A stretch of 64,000 nt of DNA. It comes from Blastomussa wellsi. Its lineage: Eukaryota > Cnidaria > Anthozoa > Scleractinia > Plerogyridae. The notes beneath the pieces are model-generated. The model saw only the letters and a list, made by a program, of their open reading frames with translations. It was not told where the DNA came from and did no database searches. Location: contig OX393563.1 in NCBI GenBank assembly GCA_947652115.1, positions 8,963,942 through 9,027,941 of the forward strand, written 5' to 3'. Shown piece after piece: positions 1 to 11,703 of the stretch (position 1 is its first letter; each line of letters starts with the position of its first letter). The position numbers were made by a program, and so were the translations under genes.

Positions 1-490
1 AGAAAGGAGGAACAAACAGCACTGAATTAAGGATGAAAGAGTGGGGAAGGAAACTTTGGCATGAAAAAAATTTCCTTTGACCCAGTTCAAACATTCGAAC
101 AGCTGGTGAACTGTTTTGAACAGATAGCTGACAAGCCGTTCGAACGACATGCCAATCTGTTTGAAAAAACCAGGTCTTGTGTCTGATACTTGTGCATCAA
201 TATAACTGAAGAAAAGAGCAAATGGAACAAAAATAGCAGCTACATGTCAGAAGAAGCATGTGAAAACATCAATCTTCATAGCTTAGAATTTGTCGTTTTC
301 AGTTCCATGTCAGTAAATTCATCAGTTTTGTTTCTAAATTCTTATTTATATTGTATATATTTTATATAATATTGTGAACAAGAAGAAAGTTGTAAAATCA
401 CCTAAACAAAAAGGATGATCATAATAATTATTATGTGCCAGAAGACCTAACAATTGTTTTGTCAAATTTCATATGCACATCCCCTGGGAA

Positions 491-700
491 GCTGGGATGG
501 CGCAGTGGTGAGAACGCGCGCCTGCCACCATGTGGCCCGGGTTCAATTCCTGCACCCGGCATCAAATGTGGTTTGAGTTTGTTGATGGTTCTAGTCCTTT
601 CTCCCTGGGTTTTTCTCCAGGTTCCAGGGTTTTCCTCCTTCAGAGAAAGAATAACACTTTTAAATTTGAATAGTCGAAAGACTATTTTGTGCTACCCTCA
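491..700 (+). repeat. tRNA-derived SINE
   Basis: A Pol III A box TGGCGCAGTGG (498-508) matches the tRNA consensus, and a B box GGTTCAATTCC (540-550) has one mismatch. The head 491-560 looks tRNA-like, but its acceptor arms pair imperfectly. A non-tRNA body with CTCCAGG/TTCC-rich text follows, with an A-rich end near 700. Related body fragments lie at 21341-21403 and, inverted, at 37850-37925. A SINE explains this better than a functional tRNA gene. Confidence 0.7.
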
Positions 701-1326
701 TTAAAACAACACAAACAAACCAAGCCATGAAGCCAGTAATTCATGACGAAATTATAATAAATGCATCATACATTGCTGCGTTTCACAGTAACCCAATAAA
801 CGTTACCTTGTGACTGCCTTCTGACAAGACCTCTTTCAAAATATCACTATCTGGTGAATGCCTGGGGTACTCTGAAGCATACCAAAACAGCAAATAAAAA
901 TCAGACTTGCAAATTATTTTAATGATGTACACGCAGACATGTCTAATAAGCTTCCCTACTGAGAGGGTGTGTATAACAACAATGACCACTTGAGGACCTA
1001 CAGACTTCAACTATGAATGCAAATATTTATGAGAGCAGTGTTACTAACAATGAAATGCATGACCAGTGCTCAAAATTAGAGAAAAATCCAGGTTGTCCTT
1101 ATGGCAAATACCAGACAATCTCAGGAAACCAGTCCTTTATTTTCCTAAAAACTGGTTGCCCGAGTTTTAGTTGTCTTGGGCAACCAGGCAACCGCTAATT
1201 TCAAACACTGATATTAACAAATTATACTTTAACACTAAACAACAAAATTATGTATAATACAATATAAATTAAGCAGACACACTGACAAGGTCTTGTGCTA
1301 TTAGAGAATTATAAAATAGTCAGCTT

Positions 1327-1501
1327 TATAGACCCTTTTCATAAATGGCTGCCAATAAATTCTTTTGTAATTAGCCTGACTAACCTTGTTTTTGAGTTGA
1401 TAATTCAAAAGAATTTTTACTCCCAAATAAGTTTAGTGAGGCTAATTTGAATGCACACAAAAGACTTTTAAATTGGCAGCCATTTATGAAAAGGGTCTAT
1501 A
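1327..1501. mobile_element. Inverted-repeat MITE
   Basis: Near-perfect inverted ends of about 29 bp (TATAGACCCTTTTCATAAAT at 1327 and its complement ending at 1501) enclose about 115 bp. It abuts the LINE 3' end that starts at 1502. No transposase is present. Confidence 0.7.
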
Positions 1502-1811
1502 GGTCTATCAATGTTTGGAAAAAACTACCAAGGGATATTAAAAGCGTGGACTCATTCCATATTTTTAAAAGGAGGCTTTTAGATTTTTATGATGACAAAC
1601 CTCTTTCTTATAATCTTCCAAGTGAGGGTGTAAGTTAATGAAGCTATTTTTGAATTAACTTGATTGTAAATAATATCATATGATAATTATTACTACTTTT
1701 ATTACAACTTTTATGATATATCAACATCAACTGGGACATCATCCTGTTTTCTTCTCCAGTTGCTGATGTTATTTTGTACGTGCAACAAATTCAATAAAGT
1801 TAAAGTTAAAG
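1502..1811 (+). mobile_element. LINE 3' end (reverse transcriptase C-terminal remnant)
   Basis: Codons 1502-1638 read SINVWKKLPRDIKSVDSFHI followed by FKRRL. This is the 'W..LP..I.....FK..L' signature that ends many non-LTR retrotransposon ORF2 proteins. A short 3' UTR follows and ends in a GTTAAA tandem near 1795-1810, as many LINE tails do. Everything upstream is missing, so this is a 5'-truncated copy. The family is not determined. Confidence 0.65.
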
Positions 1812-1972
1812 CTTATTGGCTAACAAGAATAACTAGACATCACGTCTTCCGTACATGTTCGATGTACTTAGCTTACTTAATAAAACTGTAAAATAGATGT
1901 TCTTGAAAATTTCACTTAATAAAAGTGTAAAACTTGCGGAAGTCCAATATATATTTCTGTCCACGATCCTCG

Positions 1973-2807
1973 TCAGTCGTTCGCCATGTAAAAAATATGT
2001 ATATCATTCATGTAAGAGACAAAGTGGATAATTGTGTAATTTAAACAAATATGGCTGTTTTTTGCCAGGAAGATACAAGAGTCAAGGACTATTGTAAATA
2101 TAAGACCTACAATTTTAATTTCTTGCGCCTGTGTGAGATAAATAGCAAGCCAAGGGTACAACAAATACAACAACGTTCTCAGACAGTGACAACACAAACT
2201 GTCATTGTATTGCAATCGACATGCTAAGTCACACAGGCGCAGACTTAAATTGTCTAAACCAATTTGTTCCATAATTGAATTATATTAAATACTGACCATA
2301 AAGACATACGATACTTGAAGCACGACAAACATCCGCCTTCACCACACTGGACGTCCGCAAGAGTATATTTTGTTTTTATGGCAAATGAATTTCAGTAGTA
2401 AGCTTAAAGCTTGTTCTGACTCTAAACATTAACCGGAATATGAAATAAACACGCTAGCACATTAAAACTCGAATATTTTCCACCGCATCAAAACTGATCG
2501 ACAACCAAGCTTATATAAGAGGCTCAAATACCACACTCCGCCACGAATACCGCCACAACGGACGAAACATGTAAAACTGGTTCTCCAGTGAATAAGCTTG
2601 ACTGAGTAAAAGTTTTAAATGTAAAAGATTTCTACTTAAGCAATATGCACGAAATATTAAAGCTTCGATCATACCGTTCAGCTGGGTTGGGATACTCGTG
2701 TGGAGTATTTGGACTTCGAGTATCACAAATGCGACGATAAAGCCGACAATCATCCATTTGTTGACTATCATTCTTCCAACTAGGAGAGGCACTCTTGGAA
2801 GTACCAT
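1973..2807 (-). CDS. Possible two-exon small secreted cysteine-containing protein (weak)
   Basis: Exon 1 (2807 down to 2675) encodes a hydrophobic N-terminus that could be a signal peptide or anchor (KWMIVGFIVAFVILEV) and ends at a fair donor, ACG|gtatga. Exon 2 (2253 down to 1973) starts after tttag, matches in phase 1 and opens with a cysteine cluster, CDLACRLQYNDSLCCHC. The joined frame is 137 codons. The pyrimidine tract before exon 2 is poor and the C-terminal half is an AT-rich hydrophobic stretch that looks like readthrough. No family is recognised and it may be chance. Confidence 0.25.
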
Positions 2808-3985
2808 ACATCCGTAAAAACTCTGAGAGTTCTAGCTACACACAACTACAAACATCAGTTTACGTTTGTCAGATCGGTCGAACTAAAACATTCCAAATGG
2901 CGACTGAATTAAGAGAGGAATCTGGAAACTAGATTCCAGTTCTGAAAACTAACCACCGGCAAAGAGGGCGGGGCAGGAGATCAGGTCCCGGTTGTTCGAA
3001 GCCGATTAGCGGTAACCCAGTGTTAAATTAAAAACCGGGTTTCTTTTTCTTTTGCTCAAAATAATTTTCTCCAATAATTTTCTCTATTCTTTTCAGAGCA
3101 CCCATTCATCAATTTGTAGGCAAAAAGAATTAAACTGGATTATCTTTTCAAGTTTTCATATCTGAATTCAAATTTCGTACTAACCCTGGGTTATCTTAAT
3201 CCAACTTTGAACAACCCAGCCCTGTAGAATAAATTTCGGAGGTTGGTTTAGATTGAGTTCTACCATTTTTTCTTTAGTTTGACTCCTAGAAAATTTCAGT
3301 TTGATTACGTTTCGCCGAGTATAAAGCACGGCAAACAGGCCGACTGTCGAGTTGTGAATAAATGCGGCCCTTGATGTCGTTGACATGAGAGGGGAACGAG
3401 ACATGTTATTAGCATCTGAAAATAATATATAACCCGTCACAGCAGTGCCTCTAGCTCTAGAAAACAATAGAGGTAGTTCTTACAGAGGGCCAATGAAAAT
3501 AGAGGTTCCAGAGAGGTAGGGGCTACCCGCTTCAACCTCGTTCCCAACCTCGTTCCCAACCTCGTTCTCTGCCAATCCATTGGGCAAGAACAAGTCGAGG
3601 AACGTTCTTGAACCTTTAGCTGCTGCTAACTATTTCAGTGGTTTGAAGTAAAACTGCGATATCGAACGAGCCATACTGAAAGTTCTACCACTGAGGCACA
3701 TTATGATCTCATATTTTTACCCAGAATTTTAATCCCTGTTCCTAAAGTGACGGCAATTCTAATCACCCACGCCTGGTTCTAAATTTCTGACAGCATGCAT
3801 AACGCCGGAGTTCCTTATACCGCGGTTTGTGATCCAGGATCCCGGCCGGGGCTGTGATCCCTCAGCAGTGATCCCATCCCGGCATAGGACCCTGGATTAC
3901 TAACCTTTACAAGCCTGAGAACTCGACAACTGCTCAGAGGTCCTTCAGCTGCATCAGGCTACCTTGTATTAAGTGTAAACCACGC
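2808..3985. other. Intergenic, no gene seen
   Basis: No coding signal on either strand. The only structure is three tandem copies of a 12-mer AACCTCGTTCCC at 3534-3569. Confidence 0.5.
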
Positions 3986-4074
3986 GGGATGTTGGTAGAA
4001 CACGAGAAAAATTGGTAAATCACAAGCCGCAGGCGAGTGATTTACAAATTCTTTGAGTGTTCTACCAACATCCC
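3986..4074. repeat. Foldback repeat
   Basis: The arms GGGATGTTGGTAGAACAC (3986) and its complement ending at 4074 pair. An inner palindrome (GGTAAATCAC / GTGATTTAC) continues the stem, so most of the 89 bp could form a hairpin. Confidence 0.6.
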
Positions 4075-4247
4075 AAGTGTTTTATCAGCCTATAAACCAT
4101 AGTAACTTGTGGTCTATTGCTTTTACATAATAATTCAGAAAATGTGCGATTTTTCCATGAGTTTACTGGCACAATAAACCATAGCTGATTGACCACTATG
4201 AATCATAGCACGCGCATTGATTTGGTTATCATATAAAGTAATATATT

Positions 4248-4354
4248 AAACACGAGAGACAGAGTTTTACTGGAGTTTCATTGGGATATCCAAACACCGA
4301 GAAGAAGAACTTCGAGGTAATTGGATAACCGATGAAACACTGTCTCGAGTGTTT
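4248..4354. repeat. Imperfect foldback repeat
   Basis: AAACACGAGAGACAG at the left pairs with CTGTCTCGAGTGTTT at the right, with TTTCAT/ATGAAA and GGATATCC/GGATAACC inside. A related half-arm (AATGAAACACTCGCTCGAGT) lies at 5877-5910, so this is a small dispersed family. Confidence 0.5.
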
Positions 4355-4374
4355 GATAAATCTTCTCAATCGAA

Positions 4375-7300
4375 ATAAAAACTATAGGGAGTAAATGGAG
4401 AAGCAAAATCATCAAAATCTATGCTAATTAAGATTGGGTATCCAAACCTCCTTCACGGTTTTTATTTTTTTTTTTTGGTTTTAACTGTGATGAAGATTGC
4501 ATTTAAGAGCTTTTATTACTGTGCCAAACCTCAAAACCACAAACTCTGAATTACCATTGCTGTTTGCGGTTTGGTTTTGTCACACCATTGATTGGCTTTT
4601 TCCTTGTAACACAATAATATCCCACAAATACTGCTGGGGCTTTCCTAGTTTTGCAGTAAGTATATTCGAATTAAGGATCGTTTGAGGCCATATACATTAT
4701 GGATCACTCTAATAATAGGCGATTTTTTTTGGCGGGGGGGGGGGGGGGGGGGTTTGCCCTGGTGTAATTTGAGAACGCTCTGTAGAGTCTACAACATAAA
4801 TAAATTTGTGTCTTGGTTTGCCAACAAAACTTCACAAATGATATATATTCTTTCTTTTCTTCTATTTTGGATGGGTGTTGCTGTTTAGCTTCCACTGAAT
4901 TTGAATGTAAGGCTTAATTCCCTCCACAACTTTCTGTCTGTGAAACGTACGTGTGAATGGTGTGCTTCCTAGAACGTTCCACTCTTAGAGCGCCTGCGAT
5001 GGATAAACAAACGTTGATACCTCAGATGCTAATTCATCACGTTCAGCTGAACAATGTGTGTTCAACGTCGGACGAAAATTCAAATGTCATTCTGATTGCT
5101 ATTCAAAGTCTCATATTGACCCCTGTTTGTCTTGGGGAGTCACTTTACAGCACGTACGGATAATCAATAAATTAAGTCTGAGAAGGTCACGACTAACATT
5201 CACAGTTTACTCGATGAATGACATATAACAGTTATAGTGGCTGTGTGGTAATACGGGCAACATTTTCTTGTCTCTCAACGTTGCTACAATGAATATTGTT
5301 GCGCGACAAGTTGCTCACGAGAGTGGCCACAAGCACAGCAACGGCGGATTTCAACTTGCAATTCAATGTTGCGTACCTTAACTAAACCAGCTGACTCGCA
5401 CAAGTAGCTATACTACTGACATTTGCCGTAACAAAGCAGTTCAATATTTTAAAATACGTTACCGAATAAATAGCGTTATCGCTTGCAGAAGAATTCCTTA
5501 TTTAATATTTTGTTTATCCGTGTGAAATTAAAATTATCGTACGAGAAAGACAGGAAACTATTTATCTATTGTTCTTTCGAAGAGGTAGGTTAAGTGTTGC
5601 AAATTTCTAGTTGCTTTGTCACTAAACTGCATGGCGACCTTTGTTTTTCACAGAATTTTTTCTTTGCTATATTTAACCTACGAGTTATTCAATTATTCAC
5701 TCAGCAGACAAATTTGCATGTCAACATACATCTAGTCAGACAATTACTCACAAGGAGAAAGCACAAAATTTTTAAACCTTCTATAAAGGCTTCAAGTAAT
5801 ATTTCAAACACAGAGAATAGAGTTTAAAATACGACGCACAGCGAGGTATTTTTGAACTTCGAGGTATTTGGAGATGTAATGAAACACTCGCTCGAGTGTT
5901 TGATATATCTTATGATATAGAAACTGCAACTAAGGAGAAAAACGAAGAAATAGAATCGTAAAATCTATGATTATTAAGATCAGATTTCGGTTAAGTTTAC
6001 ACGGGATCGGACCGGCCCGTTCAGAACCGAACCGAACCGGATCGGCTTCTGTTTACATGGAATCGTTTGGAACCGATCCAGGTGTTTACACGGGACACTT
6101 ATTAATAGTATGAGTTTGTAATTAATGAGTTTGAGAACTAAATTAAAAAACAATTACTGGAATCCTTCTAGCTCAAGATTGTTTAAATGAGGTCAGTTTT
6201 TAGCTCCATTCAGTTTCATAACTTTCAACCTTCACCCTGAAAACACTGAAGACACCGTTGGTTCAGCCTGTGTTTCCTGAAGCTTGCTGTGAGCAGCGCT
6301 CGACTTCAATTCAGGATCCGGTTAGATGGCAGGTGAGCACATGCATGCTATGATCGTGTGCAAAGATTCGACTTAATCAACTTGTTTCTGGATTATAATT
6401 AGATTAAGCAACAATAAATTATATCGAAGGCTGCCTTTGTGTCCATCCCTTTATTTATTTTTGTAGTGTATAAAAGACAGTTTTGATCAGCATGCTTGCC
6501 TGGTTTGCCTAATAATAGCGTCGTTGAGGTTACTGACGACGACTATACTGACAAACTGGTAACGGCCTTCGATTCAGCTCTCATAAGGGTGAAGTTTTTT
6601 AACTGTGTACTGCTGCAAGTATCAACAACATATGTAACTATTTAATTATTGTTTATCTCCCAGTCGAATAATACGGGAACTAAAACCATAACGTATTCAT
6701 TGTCTCCCATTTGTATCTCGGACGAGGTCCCACAAAAATACTATTCAGAAGTAAAGACGAAAAAACTTTGGTCAACCCTTGATTTGGCACATGCTTGAAC
6801 GGATTTTGTCAAAAAATAAGCTGATTAGGCAAAATTAATTATGTTAAAGCCTACAAAAATTGGCATTATCCCTTCTCTCTCTTCTTTGCCTAAACCGAGT
6901 TATTTATTTTGGATTTCGTCATTCGTCGAATATTTTTTGCCATTAGGACTCGGGCAGTTTCCAATCGATCGTTTATTTCACCTACGGACTCTAATTGAAC
7001 ACCGATCAAACCCAGGTGTTTTCCTGACAGTTTCCCACCAAAATTTGATTTTGTGATGTCGAAAATACTGTAGATCGAACGCTGGACGTGTGAAATTAAC
7101 ATAATTATCAAGAGATCACTTATGTCACCTATGGACTCAGCCAAACCCTGGTGTTTTTCGGACAGAAGTTTCCACCGGTTTTAAGTAACAACGCAATTTT
7201 ACAGATACAGATTATAGTTGCCGTACACTCGATCAACTATGCTCCCTCTAACGAAAAAAATTGATGCCGTTAATCTCTTTCACCTCCCCAGTTTGATGTC

Positions 7301-8850
7301 TTTTATTTTACTCGGTTTTCAATTTGTTTTATTTCTCCTTTAAGCTTTTTGATTATTTCCAAACGGTCGGCCTCGTAACATGAACCAATGACCACAATAT
7401 TAAATGCACAAGAGAACTCCAAGACAGCTTCATAGGTCTTTTTTTTTCTATGTACGTCAGTTTACCAACCCACTGCAGATAACCGTCATTTATCAATCCT
7501 AAACCAACGTTTCTGAGCAGATGGATGGTTAAAATTCAAATTGCTCACGTTCTATTTTCAATTCAAACAGGTGTTGATTTACTCTCGTTTGTTCTGTGAT
7601 ACAATATTTCGCGCGAGTATGTCTGCATGGCAACTGACAACAAGTCACGAATCCTCATTCACAAACTCAGTAACATTGAATAGAATGAATGAACAGTTAC
7701 AATACAAAATGCTAAGCGAAGATTAAGTTTTAGTAGATAGGAAAGATGTCTTCGTCAAACTGGCAGCGTTTCACGTTGAGTGGAAACCTTAACTTGTTTT
7801 GAGCACCCACAAAGGACACGAATATTAAATCATGCCTATGATTTCATCAGTTTTACTGCGGCAATTTGCAGATATGAAATATAAATTTCCGAAGTATTAA
7901 GAGAGAAGGAAACGACTTGGCTGATCTTATGAAAAGGTCACTTCAAAGCCTGGCAAATCGTCATGAAATGCTCATCTGCTTTTCATATAATGTGCAGAGT
8001 ATAAATTCGATTGGCACTTCGAATAGAAAATTGTCAAGTTTTCATTGCTCCTGGAGCAGTTTATTAGCTATTCTGTGAAAAGTCAACAGTGTTGAAATTA
8101 AATATTTAGAAGAAACCCAGTGAGCCCGAGAACAAATAAAAATCGCTGATGAGATGAAAAAGCGCAGCTGATTTCTTTGTAGTTTTCTCATTCTTGTCTT
8201 TGTTAAAAGCGAGTGCAAAGCGGGAAAGAGAAGTAAGTTCATCTACACCTGTTGTTTCCCATATTATCAAGAACAATGGGAAATCTTGAGAATCTAAGCT
8301 AATTTGTTATCGCTAATGTGACGACTTTGTCGGTTTTGCTCCGCATATTAAAAGATCACGGCCAATCATCCAGGATACCCTAAACTATATTCTTATATAG
8401 ATTACCTAGTACGTTTGCTCAGGAAATTGCTTTTTTGCTCTGATAACCACCACAACTTTGGACCCTTGAATCCTTAATGAATGTAAAATCGGATCAACGA
8501 GCGTAGTTTGTTGGAAAACAAATAAGATTTTGACAGCAGCTAAATGATAAAATAGGCCGCTTGCCCACGCTCTTTTGCTTACATTTGTTTAAGGCTCACG
8601 TTATGAGGCCGATATCTCGCTGTTATCAGGACGCCTTCTGTTCACGCGAAAAAGCTTCTAAGGGAAATGACGGATTGCTTGATCGTAGACGGAATAGAGC
8701 ATTCTGCGGGATGTAACGATGTTAACAAGTGATATAACCGAATAGAGATCAAGCGGCATCGTGGATCACGACACGCTTAAGATTAAATCTTTGTCAGACG
8801 TCAGGAGGAAACGATTGATTAGCGCATAGCAACGATATACGGTTTAGCCA
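4375..8850. other. Intergenic, no gene seen
   Basis: Short open frames only, with no domain signature. A 19-G run at 4734-4752 is prone to assembly error. Two diverged direct repeats, about 65 bp each, start near 6975 and 7120 (shared text 'cacctacggactc' and 'ggtgtttt..gacag'). A GC-rich 'accgaaccgaaccgg' patch lies at 6028-6042. Confidence 0.5.
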
Positions 8851-8854
8851 GAGG

Positions 8855-8863
8855 TATAAAATA
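8855..8863 (+). promoter_or_regulatory. TATA-like box of the receptor gene
   Basis: TATAAAATA lies about 90 nt upstream of the ATG at 8953, a plausible core-promoter distance for a gene whose coding part is one exon. Confidence 0.4.
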
Positions 8864-8952
8864 AGCCTGAAGTAGAATAAATATCAAAATCACGTATTGG
8901 AAGGAACCGTCAAAATAGCAATCATAATATAGTAGAACGTGAAGCAGGGACG

Positions 8953-11703
8953 ATGCGAGAACTTGATGTCAGTTCGACAATTTTTGTTTTGTTGCTTTCC
9001 TCGCATTTGGCCTATCAACAGGCGCTTCACAATTCAAGTGAAGTTAGCGTCTCCTCGGTAACTGATACCCTGCTCAACGCGACAACCGCACCTCCAACGG
9101 CAACGGCAGTACCGCCAGCCCAAGTGGCATACGTACCTGATATTTGCCCGCAGAAGTTTTCCTGTCGTAAAAGATGCGACAATGAAACATTCCAAGGAGA
9201 TGATCTTAATGAGGACGTTGCACATTGCCATTGTGATCAAGATTGTGTGAATTTCCAGGACTGCTGTGCAGACTTCGTGCGCTTTTGCGAACCAAACCCA
9301 GTGAATCAAGGTGTTCCAATGAGCCGGAATTTGAACTATTCCTGTGTAAAATTATCCACCGAGTCTGGTCAAGAAAAAGGCGTATTCATGATCACAACTT
9401 GTGCAGCTGATTGGAAAGGAGACGAGGATGTGCGCTTCAAATGTCTGGAAGGATCAAAGAATTCGAATCGGTCTTTCACTTCAAAAACCATCATAGAAGA
9501 TGTTCCAGTAAATAGCCTGATGCGAAATGACGGCACCCAATACAGAAATATTTACTGTGGTATTTGCAACAATGAACCTATCATTCTTCTACCTTCTTGG
9601 CAATTAAAGTTTCGATGCAATATCAAAGCTTCTCCGTCATACTACAACAACGAACAGAAACTAGACTTCTTTTTAAAGTATTGCCCGACGAGGATCCTGA
9701 AACCAAACAAACATTTTAAAATACGAACTTGTTTGCCAATGGTATCTACATGCTCAGTAGCCAATGAGCATGAAGATGGATGCAGGAAAGGAAAAAGTGG
9801 TCTGGTATACTCACAAACAACGACGAAAAACTACAGAAACTTGCAGTGCTTGCTTTGCAATGGTGTGCCATCAGAAACATCTCAATGTGGCCCTGAAGAC
9901 AACGGACAAATTTTCACTCCTAAGTCATTTGAAATTATCATGGAATTCACGGAGGAACACAACAACCAAGAGTTCCGAGAACCGAAACTCACTGCTGTGA
10001 TCACAACTTGTTCAACGGACAAAGTGTTCGACCCGCACTTGGAGACATGTGAAATAGGTTCTATAATAAATCCTTCTCGCCAGGCAGTTCGCGATACCTA
10101 TCGTATAAAATTCTGGATGCATACCTCGGATGACCATAATAGGCCAATAAGTTCAGAAGAATTTCACGATGCTGTTTGTGCACGCTTTGCTTTAGATCCC
10201 TCACAAATCGATGTCATTTCCATTGGAACAGAAGACAGTTCCACTGTCGTGGCTTTCAACCTTTACGCTGGGGCCAGGAAAACTGCTAAAAGGAATGGAG
10301 ATTATGAAACTCTGAACGTATCTGTTCTTCTAGATCTAAATTTTAACGAATCTTTTCAGATTGTAATTGCGAACAAGACCTGGATAGTCCTTAGAATCAC
10401 TCAAAGGCAGTTGTCCTGCGCACAGCCAGAAGAATTTGCTCCTGGAGAATTTCGTTTACTACCGACTGGTCAAGCTTTAATAAACGGTCCTGGAAACAAA
10501 ACTGCAAAATTACTTTCCCCTAAAATGTTCTTTGTCAAGCAAAACAACAATAGCAATGACTCCTTGATTGTGTGCAAATCTAAGTTTACCATTTTATGTC
10601 CATTTAACCTACTGATGATCAGTAGCTCTGAGTACACGATTGTAGCCAACGACAGCTTACTGCACACAACCACAGGTAGACTTTATACAACGGAAGAATA
10701 TAACGAGGTGGACGATCTCAAAAAGGCTTGGATTTGCACAAACTATACTAAAAATATTTACACTGAGACGAAAATAGAATCAGAAAGTACGTTTTTGCGA
10801 TACTTTACCATCGTTGGATTTTCTCTCTCAATTTGTACTCTCACTCTGACTTTGGTGATACACTGCATCTTCAGCGAGCTCCGAGGACCTCTACCAGGTA
10901 AAAATCTTATGAGTTTGTGCTTAGCCATTCTCCTTACCCAGTTTATGTGGCTGTTTGGTTCTGGAGATACCGACAAGCCTGTCTTTTGCACTATTATGGC
11001 GGTGGTTATCCAGTACCTTGTTCTGGTGTCGTTTGCGTGCACAGCCGTTATTGCCTTTGACACTCGTCGAACGTTCTCAAGTCAGATTTCCAAAGCCCCA
11101 GGTAGCTCTCTTGGCCAAAATCGAAAGGTGCGTTTTCTTTCCTACAGTTGCTTGGCATGGGGTGCTCCAGTGATATTTGTGATTGGTTGTGTCCTGCTTG
11201 ATCACTTTAAAGTGGTTTCCATCGGTTATGGTAACGACGTGGCCTGCTGGATTGCCAACAGCAACGCCAAGATCGTCATCTTCGCCACACCGATAGGTTG
11301 CGTTCTTCTGTACAACGTTACAGCTTTTTCTCATACAGTGTGGGCCATTAACAGCGCCAGGCAGCAAACTCGCCGAGTGAAATCTCCGCGACAGGACCAA
11401 CGAGGCGTCCTCAAAATATATTTGCGTCTTGTTTCCCTCATGGGCTTCACTTGGTTTTTCAGTTTCAGCGCAGAGCTCATTCATAAAGCGCTTGTCTACC
11501 CTTTCGTGATACTCACGAGTATTCAAGGAGTGTACATATTCGTGGCTTTCATCTGCAAAACCCGTGTGTTCAAGCTGATGAAGGAGCGGTTTTCAAGGTC
11601 CAGGAAAGATACACTAGCCTTCACTCAACACACTGCCAGCACGGAGTGCCGGAGCTTACCTCCCTCTTCGCCATATAGATCAGAAAGGGAAACACATATG
11701 TAA
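8953..11703 (+). CDS. Class-B-like 7TM receptor with N-terminal somatomedin-B-like domain
   Basis: A complete single-exon frame of 916 residues. A signal peptide covers roughly residues 1-22. A cysteine-dense module at about 65-112 (CxxxxxCxxxC...CxCxxxC......CC......C) resembles somatomedin B. A long ectodomain follows with regularly spaced cysteines and many N-glycosylation sequons. Seven hydrophobic segments lie at about 612-868. TM6 carries SLMGFTWFF and TM7 carries LTSIQGVYIFVAF, both typical of secretin/adhesion (class B) receptors, and the second extracellular loop has the conserved CW pair (VACWI). I see no GPS cleavage motif (HLS/T) before TM1, so it resembles GAIN-less, Methuselah-like receptors more than classic adhesion GPCRs. 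The tail of about 45 residues is basic and Ser-rich. The ligand is unknown. The start is chosen because it gives a proper signal peptide. Confidence 0.88.
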   Translation: MRELDVSSTIFVLLLSSHLAYQQALHNSSEVSVSSVTDTLLNATTAPPTATAVPPAQVAYVPDICPQKFSCRKRCDNETFQGDDLNEDVAHCHCDQDCVNFQDCCADFVRFCEPNPVNQGVPMSRNLNYSCVKLSTESGQEKGVFMITTCAADWKGDEDVRFKCLEGSKNSNRSFTSKTIIEDVPVNSLMRNDGTQYRNIYCGICNNEPIILLPSWQLKFRCNIKASPSYYNNEQKLDFFLKYCPTRILKPNKHFKIRTCLPMVSTCSVANEHEDGCRKGKSGLVYSQTTTKNYRNLQCLLCNGVPSETSQCGPEDNGQIFTPKSFEIIMEFTEEHNNQEFREPKLTAVITTCSTDKVFDPHLETCEIGSIINPSRQAVRDTYRIKFWMHTSDDHNRPISSEEFHDAVCARFALDPSQIDVISIGTEDSSTVVAFNLYAGARKTAKRNGDYETLNVSVLLDLNFNESFQIVIANKTWIVLRITQRQLSCAQPEEFAPGEFRLLPTGQALINGPGNKTAKLLSPKMFFVKQNNNSNDSLIVCKSKFTILCPFNLLMISSSEYTIVANDSLLHTTTGRLYTTEEYNEVDDLKKAWICTNYTKNIYTETKIESESTFLRYFTIVGFSLSICTLTLTLVIHCIFSELRGPLPGKNLMSLCLAILLTQFMWLFGSGDTDKPVFCTIMAVVIQYLVLVSFACTAVIAFDTRRTFSSQISKAPGSSLGQNRKVRFLSYSCLAWGAPVIFVIGCVLLDHFKVVSIGYGNDVACWIANSNAKIVIFATPIGCVLLYNVTAFSHTVWAINSARQQTRRVKSPRQDQRGVLKIYLRLVSLMGFTWFFSFSAELIHKALVYPFVILTSIQGVYIFVAFICKTRVFKLMKERFSRSRKDTLAFTQHTASTECRSLPPSSPYRSERETHM

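Noticed and set aside
491..562. Functional tRNA gene
   Set aside because: Boxes A and B are good, but the acceptor stem is mismatched and a SINE body follows directly, with related fragments elsewhere in the window.
11077..11526. Minus-strand 149-codon frame inside the receptor gene
   Set aside because: Shadow of the 7TM coding region, no signature of its own.
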